Assembly (NCBI RefSeq): GCF_007830455.1
Contig: NZ_VLLB01000001.1
Coordinates: forward strand, 1,426,001 to 1,490,000
DNA: 64,000 nucleotides
Reading direction: 5' to 3'
Origin: Pseudoduganella lurida
Lineage (GTDB): Bacteria > Pseudomonadota > Gammaproteobacteria > Burkholderiales > Burkholderiaceae_D
Below the pieces are notes generated by a model that did not search any database, was not told where the DNA came from, and worked only from the letters and a program-made list of their open reading frames with translations. Numbering within the stretch: the first letter of the stretch is position 1; every line of letters starts with the position of its first letter. The translations under genes were made by a program, and so were the position numbers. This document shows positions 29,821 through 38,564 of the stretch, piece after piece.

Positions 29821-29840
29821 GGGGACAGGCACCTGTCCCC
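29821..29840. repeat. Perfect 20-bp palindrome between convergent genes
   Basis: GGGGACAGG-CA-CCTGTCCCC is a perfect 9-bp stem. It lies between the convergent c-di-GMP regulator gene and recR. It is not followed by a T-run, and resembles the GGGG(A/T)C..GTCCCC intergenic elements elsewhere in the window. Confidence 0.7.
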
Positions 29841-29858
29841 CGGTTTATGTTTCTCTGC

Positions 29859-30449
29859 TTACGTACTGCGCCGGTCGAGCATCGCGCGGGCGATGGTGCC
29901 GGCGTCGACGTATTCCAGCTCGCCGCCCACCGGCACGCCGCGCGCGAGGCGGCTGACCTGCAGGCCGCGCGCCTTCAGCATCTCGCTGATGTAGTGCGCC
30001 GTTGCTTCGCCCTCGTTGGTGAAATTCGTGGCCAGCACGACTTCCGTGACGACGCCATCGGCGGCGCGGCCCAGTAGCTTTTCCAGGTGGATGTCCTTCG
30101 GGCCGATGCCGTCGAGCGGCGACAGGCGGCCCATCAGCACGAAGTACAGGCCCTTGTAGGTGAGCGTCTGCTCGATCATCACCTGGTCGGCCGGCGTTTC
30201 GACGACGCACAGCAGCGCGCGGTCGCGGGCGTCGTCCGAGCACATCTCGCACACTTCCGCTTCGGTGAAGGTGTTGCAGAGGGCGCAGTGATGGACCGAT
30301 TCCACTGCCTGGTACAGCGCGCGCGACAGCATCGCGGCGCCTTCCCGGTCATGCTGCAGCAGGTGGAAGGCCATGCGCTGCGCGGACTTCGGGCCGACGC
30401 CCGGCAGCCGGCGCAGGGCCTCGGTGAGGAACTCCAGCTGCTTCGCCAT
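29859..30449 (-). CDS. recR: Recombination protein RecR
   Basis: This 196-residue protein is full-length RecR, which with RecF/RecO loads RecA at gaps in damaged DNA. Visible features are the N-terminal helix-hairpin-helix ([20 protein letters not shown]), the four-cysteine zinc finger ([16 protein letters not shown]), the Toprim domain ([31 protein letters not shown]) and the C-terminal Walker-B-like region. It is the distal gene of the dnaX-ybaB-recR run, here separated from ybaB by a YciI gene. Confidence 0.96.
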   Translation of the reverse strand: MAKQLEFLTEALRRLPGVGPKSAQRMAFHLLQHDREGAAMLSRALYQAVESVHHCALCNTFTEAEVCEMCSDDARDRALLCVVETPADQVMIEQTLTYKGLYFVLMGRLSPLDGIGPKDIHLEKLLGRAADGVVTEVVLATNFTNEGEATAHYISEMLKARGLQVSRLARGVPVGGELEYVDAGTIARAMLDRRST

Positions 30450-30467
30450 CGCTTAAGCCGCCATCCT

Positions 30468-30767
30468 TCAGCCCTGCTGCGCCGGGAGGTACGTCTCCAG
30501 GCCGTCTGCCGCCATGGTCGGGACGAACTCGGTGATCGCGTAGCTGGCCGCACCGGCCTGCTTGAACGGATCGAGTTCGATGACGGCCTCCACGTCCGCG
30601 CGGCTGTCGGCATGGGCGATGATGATGCCGCCGGTGCGGGGCACCAGGCGGCCGGACATCACGAACAGGCCGTTGTCATACTGCTCGCGCAGGAAGGCAC
30701 GGTGGGCGGCGAGGAGCTGGTCGATCTCCTCGTTCGGCTTCAGGTAAGTGAGCGTGACGATGAACAT
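30468..30767 (-). CDS. YciI-like (YCII domain) protein
   Basis: This 99-residue cytoplasmic protein matches the YCII-related family: MFIVTLTYLKPNEEIDQLLAAHRAFL, then GIIIAHADSRADVEAVIELDPF. The His and Asp positions typical of the fold are present (AAHRAF, DPF). These proteins are small alpha/beta-barrel dimers that sometimes have dehydrochlorinase-like chemistry, but most have no known role. It is inserted between ybaB and recR, 18 bp before recR and 22 bp after ybaB, so it is co-transcribed with the replication/repair genes. Confidence 0.85.
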   Translation of the reverse strand: MFIVTLTYLKPNEEIDQLLAAHRAFLREQYDNGLFVMSGRLVPRTGGIIIAHADSRADVEAVIELDPFKQAGAASYAITEFVPTMAADGLETYLPAQQG

Positions 30768-30789
30768 GGCGCGGTCCGTGGTCCGGAAA

Positions 30790-31116
30790 TCAGAACGGCA
30801 TCTTCAGGCCGCCCGGCAGGTTCATGCCGGCGGTGAGACCGCTCATCTTCTCGGCGGCGGTGGCTTCGGCCTTGCGCACGGCGTCGTTGAACGCGGCGGC
30901 GACCAGGTCTTCCAGCATGTCCTTGTCGTCGGCCAGCAGCGACGGGTCAATCGACACGCGCTTCACGTCGTTCTTGCAGGTCATGACGACCTTCACGAGG
31001 CCGGCGCCGGACTGGCCTTCGACTTCGATCGAGGCCAGCGATTCCTGGGCCTTCTTCATATTGTCCTGCATGGCTTGTGCCTGTTTCATCAGGCCGGCGA
31101 GCTGGTTCTTCATCAT
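30790..31116 (-). CDS. YbaB/EbfC nucleoid-associated protein
   Basis: This 108-residue protein belongs to the YbaB/EbfC family of small DNA-binding proteins. It starts [19 protein letters not shown] and holds the family core [20 protein letters not shown] and [15 protein letters not shown], with a Gly/Met-rich tail ending LPGGLKMPF. Two adjacent ATGs are present; the first (31116) has a GGAG site upstream. It lies 64 bp after dnaX, the standard gene order for this family. Confidence 0.94.
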   Translation of the reverse strand: MMKNQLAGLMKQAQAMQDNMKKAQESLASIEVEGQSGAGLVKVVMTCKNDVKRVSIDPSLLADDKDMLEDLVAAAFNDAVRKAEATAAEKMSGLTAGMNLPGGLKMPF

Positions 31117-31180
31117 GATGGTGACTCCTCAAGTTGGCAATTCGAATAGGGGAAAGCGATCGGCAACGGCAGCGCCGCGC

Positions 31181-33457
31181 TCAGTGCGCCGGCGTCATCG
31201 GTGCCACGATCGAGCCGGGCACCACGAAGGCGCCGAACTCGCGCACCAGCGCCTGCACGAACGGATCGCCGTGCACGGTGTCCTCGGCCTGGCGCTGGCA
31301 CTTCTCGCGATGCACCTGCTGCTCCGCGGCAGTTGTATACCACACCGGGCCCAGTTCCGTTTCCACGCGTACCGTGCGGTCGAAGCGCTCGGCCAGCGCG
31401 GCCGTCAGTTTTTCCACGTTGGGCGGCGTGCGCCACGTGTCGATCGGGCAGCGCAGGTGGAACACGGCTGCATTGCCGTCGATGCGGACGGCGATCAGTT
31501 CGGCCTGCGTGGCCAGCTGCTGCGCCACGCCACGCAGCGGCAGGTGCGCCGCCAGCAGCGGCCAGTTGCCATCCCAGCCCAGCTCGGCAACGGGCGTGAT
31601 GGCGTAGGCGTACGGTGCCTGCGCAGCCTGTGGCTGGCGGGCGGCGGGCGGCGTGGGAGATGGAGCCGCCTGCTGCGCCGGCGCCGCGGCTTCGGCGCGC
31701 TGTTGCGAAGGCGCCGGTGCGGCTGCGGAAACCGCGCTGTCGTCGGAGAATTCGGTGACCCACGGCGGCAGGTCGTCTTCCTGCTGCGGCGGCGGTGCCT
31801 GGCGGGCCTGCACGGCGGCGGGCGGCGCTTCCAGCACGGTGGCTTCGCCCTGCCCTGCGGCGTCTTCCCATGGCGCGGGCCGGGCCTGCGCCACCGGCGC
31901 CGCCGGCTGTGCGGCGGCCTGCGCGGCCGGCGGCTGCGACAGCTGCATCGGCGGACGGGCGCCGGTGCGGGCTGCCGAGGCGGTGCGCACGGCCAGCAGG
32001 GCGGCATCGATCGCGGCGCGCGCCGTGCTCACGGGGCCGGCAGGGCGGGCCGCTGCCTGGGGCGCTGGTGCTGGTGCGGGTGCCGGCGGCCTGAAGACCG
32101 GCGCGGGAGCCTGTTGTGCCGTGGCAGATGCGGGGGCAGATACGGGAGCAGAGACGGGACCAGATGCGGCGGCGCGCTGCGCGGCCCCGGCCGCGACAGC
32201 CGGAGGCGGTGCGACGGCGGCATGGCTGGCGCTGGCCGCCGTGGCCGGACGTGCCGCCGGTGCCACAGCTGCCGGAGCCGGACGCCCCGGTGCCGCAGGC
32301 CGTCCGCCTAACTGCGCGCCGGCCGGTGAACCGGAAGACGATCCCGCGGCGCCGCCGACGCCGGGCCGAAAGGCCAGCATGCGCAGCAGCGTCATCGAGA
32401 AGCCGGCGTATTCGTCCGGCGCCAGGCCCAGTTCGTTGCGGCCGTGGACGGCGATCTGGTAATACAGCTGCACTTCCTCGGCATCGAACACCTGCGCCAG
32501 GCGCAGGATGTCGGCGTATTCCGGCAGGTCCTCCGGCACGGCGGCCGGCACCGACTGGGCCAGCGCGATCCGGTGCAGCAGCGTGCCCAGGTCCTGCAGC
32601 GCGCCGTTGTAGGACAGGCTGCGGCTGGCCATTTCATCGGCGACGGCCATCAGGCCCGCGCCATCGTCGTCCCCCAGCGCATCGAGCAGGCGGATCAGGT
32701 AGGACTGGTCCAGCGCGCCCAGCATGCCCTGCACCGCGTCGAGCGTGACGGCGCCGGCCGCGTAGGCGATTGCCTGGTCCGTCAGCGACAGGGCATCGCG
32801 CATCGAGCCGTGCGCGCCCTGGGCCAGCAGGCGCAAGGCGGGCTGCTCGAACGTGACCTCTTCCTGGCCCAGGATGTTTTCCAGGTGGCCGACGATGTGC
32901 CCGGGCGGCATCTGCTTCAGGTTGAACTGCAGGCAGCGCGACAGCACCGTGACGGGGATTTTTTGCGGATCGGTCGTCGCCAGGATGAACTTCACGTGCT
33001 CGGGCGGCTCTTCCAGCGTCTTCAGCATCGAGTTGAAGGCGTGGTTGGTGAGCATGTGCACCTCGTCGATCATGTAGACCTTGAAGCGTGCATTGGACGG
33101 CGCGTAGACAGCCTGTTCGAGCAGCTGCGCCATTTCATCGACGCCGCGGTTGGAGGCCGCATCCATCTCTATATAGTCGACGAAGCGGCCGCCGTCGATC
33201 GCCCGGCACGCCTCGCACACACCGCAGGGCGTGGCGGTGATGCCGCCGTTGCCGTCCGGGCCCGTACAATTGAGGGACTTGGCCAGGATGCGCGACAGCG
33301 TGGTCTTGCCCACCCCGCGCGTGCCGGTAAACAGATAGGCGTGGTGCAGCCGGCCGGTATCGAGCGCATGCGTCAGGGCACGCACGACGTGCTCCTGGCC
33401 GACGAGCGTTTCAAAGTTCCGGGGACGGTATTTGCGGGCGAGGACTTGATAGGACAT
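31181..33457 (-). CDS. dnaX: DNA polymerase III subunit tau/gamma (DnaX)
   Basis: This 758-residue clamp-loader ATPase has Walker A GTRGVGKTT (45-53), a zinc-binding module (three Cys in TPCGVCEAC plus an upstream Cys), the Walker B-like MIDEVHML and the sensor segment ILATTDPQKIPVTVLSRC. A long Pro/Ala/Gln-rich linker (about 380-600) leads to the tau-specific C-terminal domain. I see no A-rich slippery heptamer in the linker, so a gamma form made by frameshifting is not supported. It starts the dnaX-ybaB-yciI-recR operon. Confidence 0.95.
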   Translation of the reverse strand: MSYQVLARKYRPRNFETLVGQEHVVRALTHALDTGRLHHAYLFTGTRGVGKTTLSRILAKSLNCTGPDGNGGITATPCGVCEACRAIDGGRFVDYIEMDAASNRGVDEMAQLLEQAVYAPSNARFKVYMIDEVHMLTNHAFNSMLKTLEEPPEHVKFILATTDPQKIPVTVLSRCLQFNLKQMPPGHIVGHLENILGQEEVTFEQPALRLLAQGAHGSMRDALSLTDQAIAYAAGAVTLDAVQGMLGALDQSYLIRLLDALGDDDGAGLMAVADEMASRSLSYNGALQDLGTLLHRIALAQSVPAAVPEDLPEYADILRLAQVFDAEEVQLYYQIAVHGRNELGLAPDEYAGFSMTLLRMLAFRPGVGGAAGSSSGSPAGAQLGGRPAAPGRPAPAAVAPAARPATAASASHAAVAPPPAVAAGAAQRAAASGPVSAPVSAPASATAQQAPAPVFRPPAPAPAPAPQAAARPAGPVSTARAAIDAALLAVRTASAARTGARPPMQLSQPPAAQAAAQPAAPVAQARPAPWEDAAGQGEATVLEAPPAAVQARQAPPPQQEDDLPPWVTEFSDDSAVSAAAPAPSQQRAEAAAPAQQAAPSPTPPAARQPQAAQAPYAYAITPVAELGWDGNWPLLAAHLPLRGVAQQLATQAELIAVRIDGNAAVFHLRCPIDTWRTPPNVEKLTAALAERFDRTVRVETELGPVWYTTAAEQQVHREKCQRQAEDTVHGDPFVQALVREFGAFVVPGSIVAPMTPAH

Positions 33458-33565
33458 GCCGGGATTTTACCGCACACGGGCCACGCTGAGGTCAACATTA
33501 GCGCCGGACGGTAGCCGCGCGCGGCCACTTCGCTTACACTGCTTTTTTCCTGTTTGGCAATGACC

Positions 33566-34246
33566 ATGAAGACCGTCCCGCCGCTGCTCCTGCCCTTCCT
33601 GCTCCTCGCCCTGCATGGCGCGGCGGGCGCCCAGCCCACCGCCGAACGCGAGTGGATGCCCTACAAGAAGCTGGTCGACACCACCCGCCTGGGCCGCTTC
33701 TACGCGCTGCCCGCCGCCGAACGGGACAAGCTGGACATGTTCATCCAGCTGCAGCCCTCCGGCCCCGTCGATCCCCGCACCGTCACGCTGACGGCGCTGC
33801 GCGACGGCACCCGCACCCCGCTGCCCCTGAGTGCCGACGGCAACCTGCGCCTGGTGCCGAACCCGGACTGGCTGACGGACGACGTGTCCATCGTGGCCAA
33901 CCTGCCCACCACCGTCGACCTGGCCGTGACGCCGGCGATGAACGCGGTCGTCCCGCCCGGCACGAGCTGGCCGTATGCGCAGCTGATGGGCAGCGTCGCC
34001 CAGGCCAATGCGGTGATGGACAAGATCTCCGGCCCGTTCGGCATGTTCGCACCCACTGCCCGCAGCGTCCTGCTGAAGTTCGACCAGCCGGCGCGGCTGA
34101 CGATCCAGTCGTCCACCGGCACGCGCCAGCACGCCACCGACGTCAAGTACCAGATCCGCCTGCTGCCGGATGCCGCCCTGCTGGCCGAGAACCCGCTGAC
34201 GACCGTCTCCACCCGCCCCCTCGCCGCCGAGCTGGAAAGCGACTGA
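33566..34246 (+). CDS. Hypothetical exported protein (226 aa)
   Basis: The protein starts with a typical signal peptide (LLLPFLLLALHGAAGAQP), so it is probably periplasmic. The mature part is beta-rich and resembles DUF2987-type proteins, judged by the early motif WMPYKKLVDTTRLGRFY. No catalytic motif is visible. The ATG at 33566 best fits the signal peptide; in-frame starts at 33560 (ATG) and 33554 (TTG) add only a few residues. It is divergent from dnaX. The family assignment is tentative. Confidence 0.7.
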   Translation: MKTVPPLLLPFLLLALHGAAGAQPTAEREWMPYKKLVDTTRLGRFYALPAAERDKLDMFIQLQPSGPVDPRTVTLTALRDGTRTPLPLSADGNLRLVPNPDWLTDDVSIVANLPTTVDLAVTPAMNAVVPPGTSWPYAQLMGSVAQANAVMDKISGPFGMFAPTARSVLLKFDQPARLTIQSSTGTRQHATDVKYQIRLLPDAALLAENPLTTVSTRPLAAELESD

Positions 34247-34262
34247 CCTACAGCCGAGCCCG

Positions 34263-34292
34263 AGCCCGAGTCCAACGACATGGACGCGGGCT
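34263..34292 (+). terminator. Hairpin downstream of the exported protein gene
   Basis: AGCCCGAGTCCA and TGGACGCGGGCT form a 12-bp stem with one mismatch and a six-base loop, 17 bp after the stop. There is no T-run, so termination efficiency is uncertain. Confidence 0.5.
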
Positions 34293-34408
34293 GCTCTGTG
34301 CATCTGCCCTGCAAAAGATTCAGTGCCTGACGTTCCTGCAACGCAGCAGAGAGGCAGGTGCAGCAAATTGGGCGCGCAGAGTGTAGTAACAGTACATCGC
34401 CTATTGCC

Positions 34409-34456
34409 GAGCTCGTGTCCATGTCGGGGTCAGACCCCATGGTGGACACGAACTGA
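34409..34456. repeat. Third copy of the GGGGTCAGACCCC palindromic repeat
   Basis: It has the outer arm GCTCGTGTCC/GGTGGACACG and the inner core GGGGTCAGACCCC, matching the two copies at 5051-5250 with a few substitutions. It sits between the exported-protein gene and the SRP RNA terminator. Confidence 0.85.
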
Positions 34457-34491
34457 GCAGTAAGGGGCGCAGCAAGGCAATATCGGGACGT

Positions 34492-34519
34492 AAAAAAAGC
34501 TGCCGGAGCAGCTTCTTTT
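34492..34519 (-). terminator. Terminator of the SRP RNA gene
   Basis: On the minus strand AAGCTGC-TCCG-GCAGCTT is followed by a run of seven T. It begins about 10 bp past the 3' end of the SRP RNA. Confidence 0.88.
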
Positions 34520-34529
34520 GAGATAAGGA

Positions 34530-34625
34530 GGCGAGCCTGATCTGCGGCACTTGCGGTGAACAGCTGTGGCTGCTTCGTTCCCGACCTGACCAGGTTAGCC
34601 ATGCCGCAATGCGCAGGGGCCCGCC
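34530..34625 (-). ncRNA. ffs: Signal recognition particle RNA (4.5S, small type)
   Basis: The 96-nt gene contains the invariant SRP apical core CAGGTCGGGAACGAAGCAGC, with the GGGA-type tetraloop and the asymmetric loop that binds Ffh. The 5' GGCGGGCC and 3' GGCTCGCC ends pair to close the rod. The RNA scaffolds Ffh in co-translational membrane targeting. Its position between ubiD and the dnaX region matches beta-proteobacterial genomes. Confidence 0.93.
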
Positions 34626-34682
34626 AGACATCATTATAACCGGTCCCGCGGATTAGGGGAAATTCCGTCCGGACGCGCCGGA

Positions 34683-36167
34683 TTACAGGCCCAGCTGCTG
34701 CCAGATATCGTCCACCTTGCGCTTCACGTCCGGCGTCATCTGGATCGTCGTGCCCCACTCGCGGTTTGTCTCCCCCGGCCACTTGTTGGTGGCGTCGATG
34801 CCCATCTTGCTGCCCAGGCCGCTCACGGGCGAGGCGAAGTCCAGGTAGTCGATCGGCGTGTTGTCGACCAGGGTCGTGTCGCGCGTGGGGTCGACACGCG
34901 TCGTGATCGCCCAGATCACCTCTTTCCAGTCGCGGATATCGACATCCTCGTCGACCACCACGATGAACTTCGTATACATGAACTGCCGCAGGAAGCTCCA
35001 TACGCCGAACATCACGCGCTTGGCGTGGCCGGCGTACTGCTTGCGGATCTGCACGACGGCCATCCGGTAGCTGCACCCTTCCGGCGGCAGGTAGAAGTCC
35101 GTGATCTCGGTGAACTGCTTCTGCAGCAGCGGCACGAACACCTCGTTCAGCGCCAGGCCCAGCACGGCCGGCTCGTCGGGCGGTTTGCCCGTATAGGTGG
35201 AGTGGTAGATCGGGTCGCGGCGCATCGTGATGCGGTCGATCGTGAACACCGGGAACCAGTCCTGCTCATTGTAGTAACCGGTGTGGTCGCCATACGGCCC
35301 TTCCAGCGCGTGTTCGTAACCCGATGGATGGTTTTCGTCCGGGTAGATATGCCCTTCCAGCACGATCTCCGCGGAAGCCGGCACGCGCAGCTCGCTGCCG
35401 ATCGCCTTGACGAGTTCCGTGCGGCTGCCGCGCAGCAGGCCGGCGAACTGGTATTCGGACAGCGTGTCCGGCACCGGCGTCACGGCGCCCAGGATCGTGG
35501 CCGGGTCCGCGCCCAGCGCCACCGCCACCGGATACGGCTGGCCGGGATGGCGGATGCAGTGCTCGCGGAAGTCCAGTGCCCCGCCCCGGTGCGCCAGCCA
35601 GCGCATGATGACTTTATTGCGGCCCAGGACCTGCTGCCGGTAGATGCCCAGGTTCTGGCGCTTCTTGTTCGGGCCCTTCGTGATGACGAGCCCCCAGGTG
35701 ATCAGCGGTGCCACGTCGCCCGGCCAGCAGTGCTGGATCGGCAGGCGGCCCAGGTCGACGTCGTTGCCTTCCCAGACGATCTCCTGGCACGGTGCGCCGC
35801 GCAGCTCCTTCGGCGCCATGTCCCACACGGCTTTCACCAGCGAGCCCATATCCATGATGTCCTTGAAACCCTTCGGCGGCTCCGGCTCCTTGAGGCGCGC
35901 CAGCACGTGGCCGATGCGGCGCAGTTCGCTCACGTCGTTGGCGCCCATGCCGAGCGCCACGCGGCGCGTCGTGCCGAACAGATTGCCCAGCACGGGCATG
36001 TCGAAACCGGTGGGATTCTGGAACAGGAGTGCGGGTCCGCCCGCCCGCAAAGTACGGTCACAGACCTCCGTCATCTCCAAATGTGGTGAAATTTGCAAGG
36101 AAATGGGCTTCAATTCGCCCATTTTTTGCAATTGAGCAATAAAATCTCTCAGATCTGAATATTTCAT
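34683..36167 (-). CDS. ubiD: UbiD-family decarboxylase (ubiquinone biosynthesis)
   Basis: This 494-residue enzyme is 3-octaprenyl-4-hydroxybenzoate carboxy-lyase, which uses prenylated FMN made by UbiX to decarboxylate the ubiquinone precursor. The sequence is collinear with UbiD from [20 protein letters not shown] through [14 protein letters not shown] and the [15 protein letters not shown] block that holds catalytic Glu residues. Length is standard for the family. It stands alone on the minus strand upstream of ffs. UbiX is not in the window. Confidence 0.95.
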   Translation of the reverse strand: MKYSDLRDFIAQLQKMGELKPISLQISPHLEMTEVCDRTLRAGGPALLFQNPTGFDMPVLGNLFGTTRRVALGMGANDVSELRRIGHVLARLKEPEPPKGFKDIMDMGSLVKAVWDMAPKELRGAPCQEIVWEGNDVDLGRLPIQHCWPGDVAPLITWGLVITKGPNKKRQNLGIYRQQVLGRNKVIMRWLAHRGGALDFREHCIRHPGQPYPVAVALGADPATILGAVTPVPDTLSEYQFAGLLRGSRTELVKAIGSELRVPASAEIVLEGHIYPDENHPSGYEHALEGPYGDHTGYYNEQDWFPVFTIDRITMRRDPIYHSTYTGKPPDEPAVLGLALNEVFVPLLQKQFTEITDFYLPPEGCSYRMAVVQIRKQYAGHAKRVMFGVWSFLRQFMYTKFIVVVDEDVDIRDWKEVIWAITTRVDPTRDTTLVDNTPIDYLDFASPVSGLGSKMGIDATNKWPGETNREWGTTIQMTPDVKRKVDDIWQQLGL

Positions 36168-36301
36168 ACAATTTTTACGTTTTTTTCGTTCGCGACGACC
36201 GGCGTGAACTCAGCCGGGCAAGTGCTTGATTCTATGGGTTTTTGCCAATACACGTCGCACAAAGCTAGATCCAGAAGTTATATAGAACGCGTGTGTTAGT
36301 A

Positions 36302-36330
36302 TTGACTGGATATAAAACGGCTTCTACAAT
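36302..36330 (+). promoter_or_regulatory. Strong sigma-70 promoter (TTGACT-N17-TACAAT)
   Basis: The -35 box TTGACT (36302-36307) and -10 box TACAAT (36325-36330) differ from consensus by one base each and are spaced exactly 17 bp. Transcription would start near 36337 and run through a small ORF and toward the lytic transglycosylase gene. It is the closest match to the consensus that I found in the window. Confidence 0.75.
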
Positions 36331-36350
36331 TCGACCTACTTGAAGAGGAC

Positions 36351-36446
36351 ATGGCCATTATGCCAACTATCATTGTCTCTCTTTCATTCACGGAGTCGGG
36401 GCTCCACGGACATTTTAAGGAGTGTTTCCCAAGGCGTCTGCCTTAA
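36351..36446 (+). CDS. Possible leader peptide ORF (31 aa)
   Basis: An ATG sits 21 bp after the promoter -10 box with a GAAGAGGA ribosome-binding site directly before it. It codes for MAIMPTIIVSLSFTES and a basic C-terminus ending FPRRLP, and ends at a TAA at 36444-36446. A small hairpin (AAGGC-GTCT-GCCTT, 36431-36444) covers the end of the ORF. A second, longer frame starts at 36340 and overlaps it in another phase. The transglycosylase begins 216 bp later. There is no homology evidence, so it may be a short leader or an accidental frame. Confidence 0.35.
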   Translation: MAIMPTIIVSLSFTESGLHGHFKECFPRRLP

Positions 36447-36662
36447 CCTCCCCGAACGAAGTTGTTTTGCGACTGGTTTCACGAGTCAGTTCGGTTATCC
36501 GTTCACTTGGATCAGCTCTAGCAAGCAATTAGGCGTCCTGATGCGCGCTTCCCGGCGGCGCAGGACGATAACAAATCTGATGCACGGCAATTGCACAGCA
36601 ACGGTGTCGCGCCCATAGCGCGCGGCGGGGGCATGCTTTTTTCCGACATTGCAGGGAGTTCT

Positions 36663-37580
36663 ATGGATAATCGTTTCACTGGGCTGGCTCTGGCCGCCCG
36701 TACGGCCTGCGGGCCGGTTGCACGCTTCGGCGCGCAGCGCATCACCGTGCGCAGCCTGTTTACCACGGCGCAGCACGCGTTCACGATCTTCGGCATCACG
36801 GCCATCGTCACCCTCGTCGTCCTGTACGCCCGTCCGGACCTGGCACGCATGCTCAGCAAATCGCTGGGCGACGACACGGCCACCATCACGGCGCCGCTGG
36901 CCGCCGCGCCGCAAGCCGCGGCGCCCCGCATGCACGAACTGATGGATGCCCCCGCACCGGCCGTGGTCGCGACCGATGCAAAGACGCTGAATGCGGACGA
37001 AGAAAAAGCCCTGGTCGGCACCCGCAAGCAGCAGCAATGGGTCACCTCCTGGCTGGCCAAGCGCTACCGCGTGGCCAATGACGCCACCAACATGCTGGTC
37101 TCCACGGCCTACATGACGGCACGCGAGATCAAGATCGACCCGCTGCTGATCCTGGCCGTGATGGCCATCGAATCGGGACTGAACCCGTTCGCGGAAAGCC
37201 CGATGGGCGCCCAGGGCCTGATGCAGGTGATGTCGAAGGTCCACCACGACAAGTTCCAGGAAATGGGCGGCGTGCAGGCGGCGCTGAACCCGGTGGCCAA
37301 CATCCGCGTCGGCTCGCTGATCCTGAAGGATTACGTGACGCGTGGCGGTTCCGTCGAAGCGGGCTTGAAAACCTACGTGGGCGCCGCAGCCTTCGAAACG
37401 GACGACGGCTACGGCTCCCGCGTACTGGCCGAATGGCGCCGCCTGAAGCAGGTCTCCGCCGGCAAGAAGGTGCCGACGTTCACGCCGCCATCGATCGCCG
37501 CGCCGGCCACCGTGACGGCCAGCGCCAAGCCGGTGGAAGTCGAACCGCCGAAACCGGAGCCCGAGCTGGCCGGCCTGTGA
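36663..37580 (+). CDS. Lytic transglycosylase (SLT domain), membrane-anchored
   Basis: This 305-residue protein has a cytoplasmic N-terminus, one membrane helix near residues 42-60, a Pro/Ala-rich linker and a soluble SLT-type lysozyme-fold domain from about residue 140. The catalytic Glu170 lies in ILAVMAIESGLNPFAESPMGAQGLMQV, a motif typical of family-1 transglycosylases, followed by NPVANIRVGSLIL and the YVGAAAFE block in place of the usual AYN motif. It would cleave peptidoglycan to anhydromuropeptides in the periplasm. The ATG at 36663 has a GGGAG site. The last 45 residues are Pro/Thr/Val-rich. Confidence 0.9.
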   Translation: MDNRFTGLALAARTACGPVARFGAQRITVRSLFTTAQHAFTIFGITAIVTLVVLYARPDLARMLSKSLGDDTATITAPLAAAPQAAAPRMHELMDAPAPAVVATDAKTLNADEEKALVGTRKQQQWVTSWLAKRYRVANDATNMLVSTAYMTAREIKIDPLLILAVMAIESGLNPFAESPMGAQGLMQVMSKVHHDKFQEMGGVQAALNPVANIRVGSLILKDYVTRGGSVEAGLKTYVGAAAFETDDGYGSRVLAEWRRLKQVSAGKKVPTFTPPSIAAPATVTASAKPVEVEPPKPEPELAGL

Positions 37581-37600
37581 CCCGCCCTGCTCTGCGCATC

Positions 37601-37628
37601 AAGCCACCTGACGGTGGCTTTTTTTTTT
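37601..37628 (+). terminator. Terminator of the lytic transglycosylase gene
   Basis: AAGCCACC-TGAC-GGTGGCTT with a run of ten T follows the stop by 20 bp. A near-identical hairpin in the opposite direction at 37996-38022 serves nusB. Confidence 0.92.
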
Positions 37629-37726
37629 GGGCGGTTGCGTATCGGGTCGGGCACTGCTGTCCCGGGGCATGCGATCCAACGTCGACGATTCCTGCGGTCC
37701 CTGAGAGGTTCCGGATTTTCCGGGCA

Positions 37727-37976
37727 ATGCCGACAAAAGCCGAGGCCAGCCTTTACACCATGCCGGCAAAAAGCCGAGGCAGCTTTGACACCATGCCGGC
37801 AAAAGGCCGGGGTCAGGCACCGCTGCCGGCGCCGCCAGTGCTTCCGGCCATATCACCGGCGGTGCCAGACCCCGGTAAGCCGCCGCCATGTGCGACCTCC
37901 ACCATGGCCGCATCACCGGTGCCGGACCCGGCACGCCGCTTTGTGCGACCTGCAGCATGGCCGCTCACCGGTCAGA
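37727..37976. repeat. Intergenic tandem and dispersed repeats
   Basis: Three direct units of about 33 bp (ATGCCGGCAAAA(A)GCCGAGGC type) run from 37727 to 37821. They are followed by an inverted pair GGGGTCAGGCACCG/CGGTGCCAGACCCC (37809-37876) and by two units starting TGTGCGACCT (37889-37925 and 37941-37976). The last unit ends in GGTCAGACCCC, tying it to the palindrome family elsewhere. The open frames here are by-products of the repeats. The gap runs from the transglycosylase to nusB. Confidence 0.8.
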
Positions 37977-37995
37977 CCCCGACACACCGCGGGCA

Positions 37996-38022
37996 ACAAA
38001 AAAGCCACCCGAAGGTGGCTTG
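37996..38022 (-). terminator. Terminator of nusB
   Basis: On the minus strand AAGCCACC-TTCG-GGTGGCTT, an ultra-stable TTCG tetraloop stem, is followed by six T. It lies 20 bp after the nusB stop. Confidence 0.9.
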
Positions 38023-38041
38023 ATACGGCAGCGCAGGCAGG

Positions 38042-38512
38042 TCAGCGCTTCTTGTCAGCCGCTACTTCATCGGCGCGCAGCCGCGGCGCGAGCTTGTCGA
38101 GCACGCCGTTGACATACTTGTGGCCGTCGATGCCGCCAAACGACTTGGTCAGCTCGACCGCCTCGTTGATGACGACGCGGTAAGGAATGTCCGGCTGGTT
38201 CTTCAGCTCGTAGGCGCCCAGCAGCAGCACGGCGTGCTCCACCGGCGACAGCTCGCCGATGCCGCGGTCCACCAGCGGGCCGAAGCCTTCGCGCAGCTCG
38301 ACGGACTGCTCGATCGCACCGTACAGCAAGGCCGCGAAGTAGTCGCCATCGGCCTTGTCGAAACCGTGCGCACCGCGGATGTTGTTGACGATGGTTTTTG
38401 CCGGCTCATTGTTCAGCAGCCACTGGTACAGACCCTGCAGCGCGAACTCGCGCGCGCGGTGACGCGGCGTGCGGCTCTTGCTCGGATTGGCGTGGGGGGC
38501 TTTTTCGTTCAT
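38042..38512 (-). CDS. nusB: Transcription antitermination factor NusB
   Basis: This 156-residue protein binds the boxA element of rRNA leaders with NusE (S10) and supports antitermination. Family features are RHRAREFALQGLYQWL at the N-terminus, LVDRGIGELSPVEHAVLLLGAYELK, the PYRVVINEAVELTKSFGG block and the C-terminal DKYVNGVLDKLA-like segment. It is the third gene after ribB and ribH on the same strand, the usual order, and ends in a terminator. Confidence 0.96.
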   Translation of the reverse strand: MNEKAPHANPSKSRTPRHRAREFALQGLYQWLLNNEPAKTIVNNIRGAHGFDKADGDYFAALLYGAIEQSVELREGFGPLVDRGIGELSPVEHAVLLLGAYELKNQPDIPYRVVINEAVELTKSFGGIDGHKYVNGVLDKLAPRLRADEVAADKKR

Positions 38513-38564
38513 ATTGTTCTTTCAGTATTTCTCGTTACGGGCGGACGGCTAGCGGGCCGACGAT

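Noticed and set aside
31181..33457. Programmed frameshift in dnaX
   Set aside because: No A-rich slippery heptamer with a following hairpin was seen in the linker; the only A6 run lies in the conserved ATPase domain.
37599..37958. 119-codon minus-strand ORF with repeated Leu-Pro-Ala-Trp-Cys blocks
   Set aside because: It is produced by the 33-bp tandem repeats and contains the transglycosylase terminator; no ribosome-binding site.
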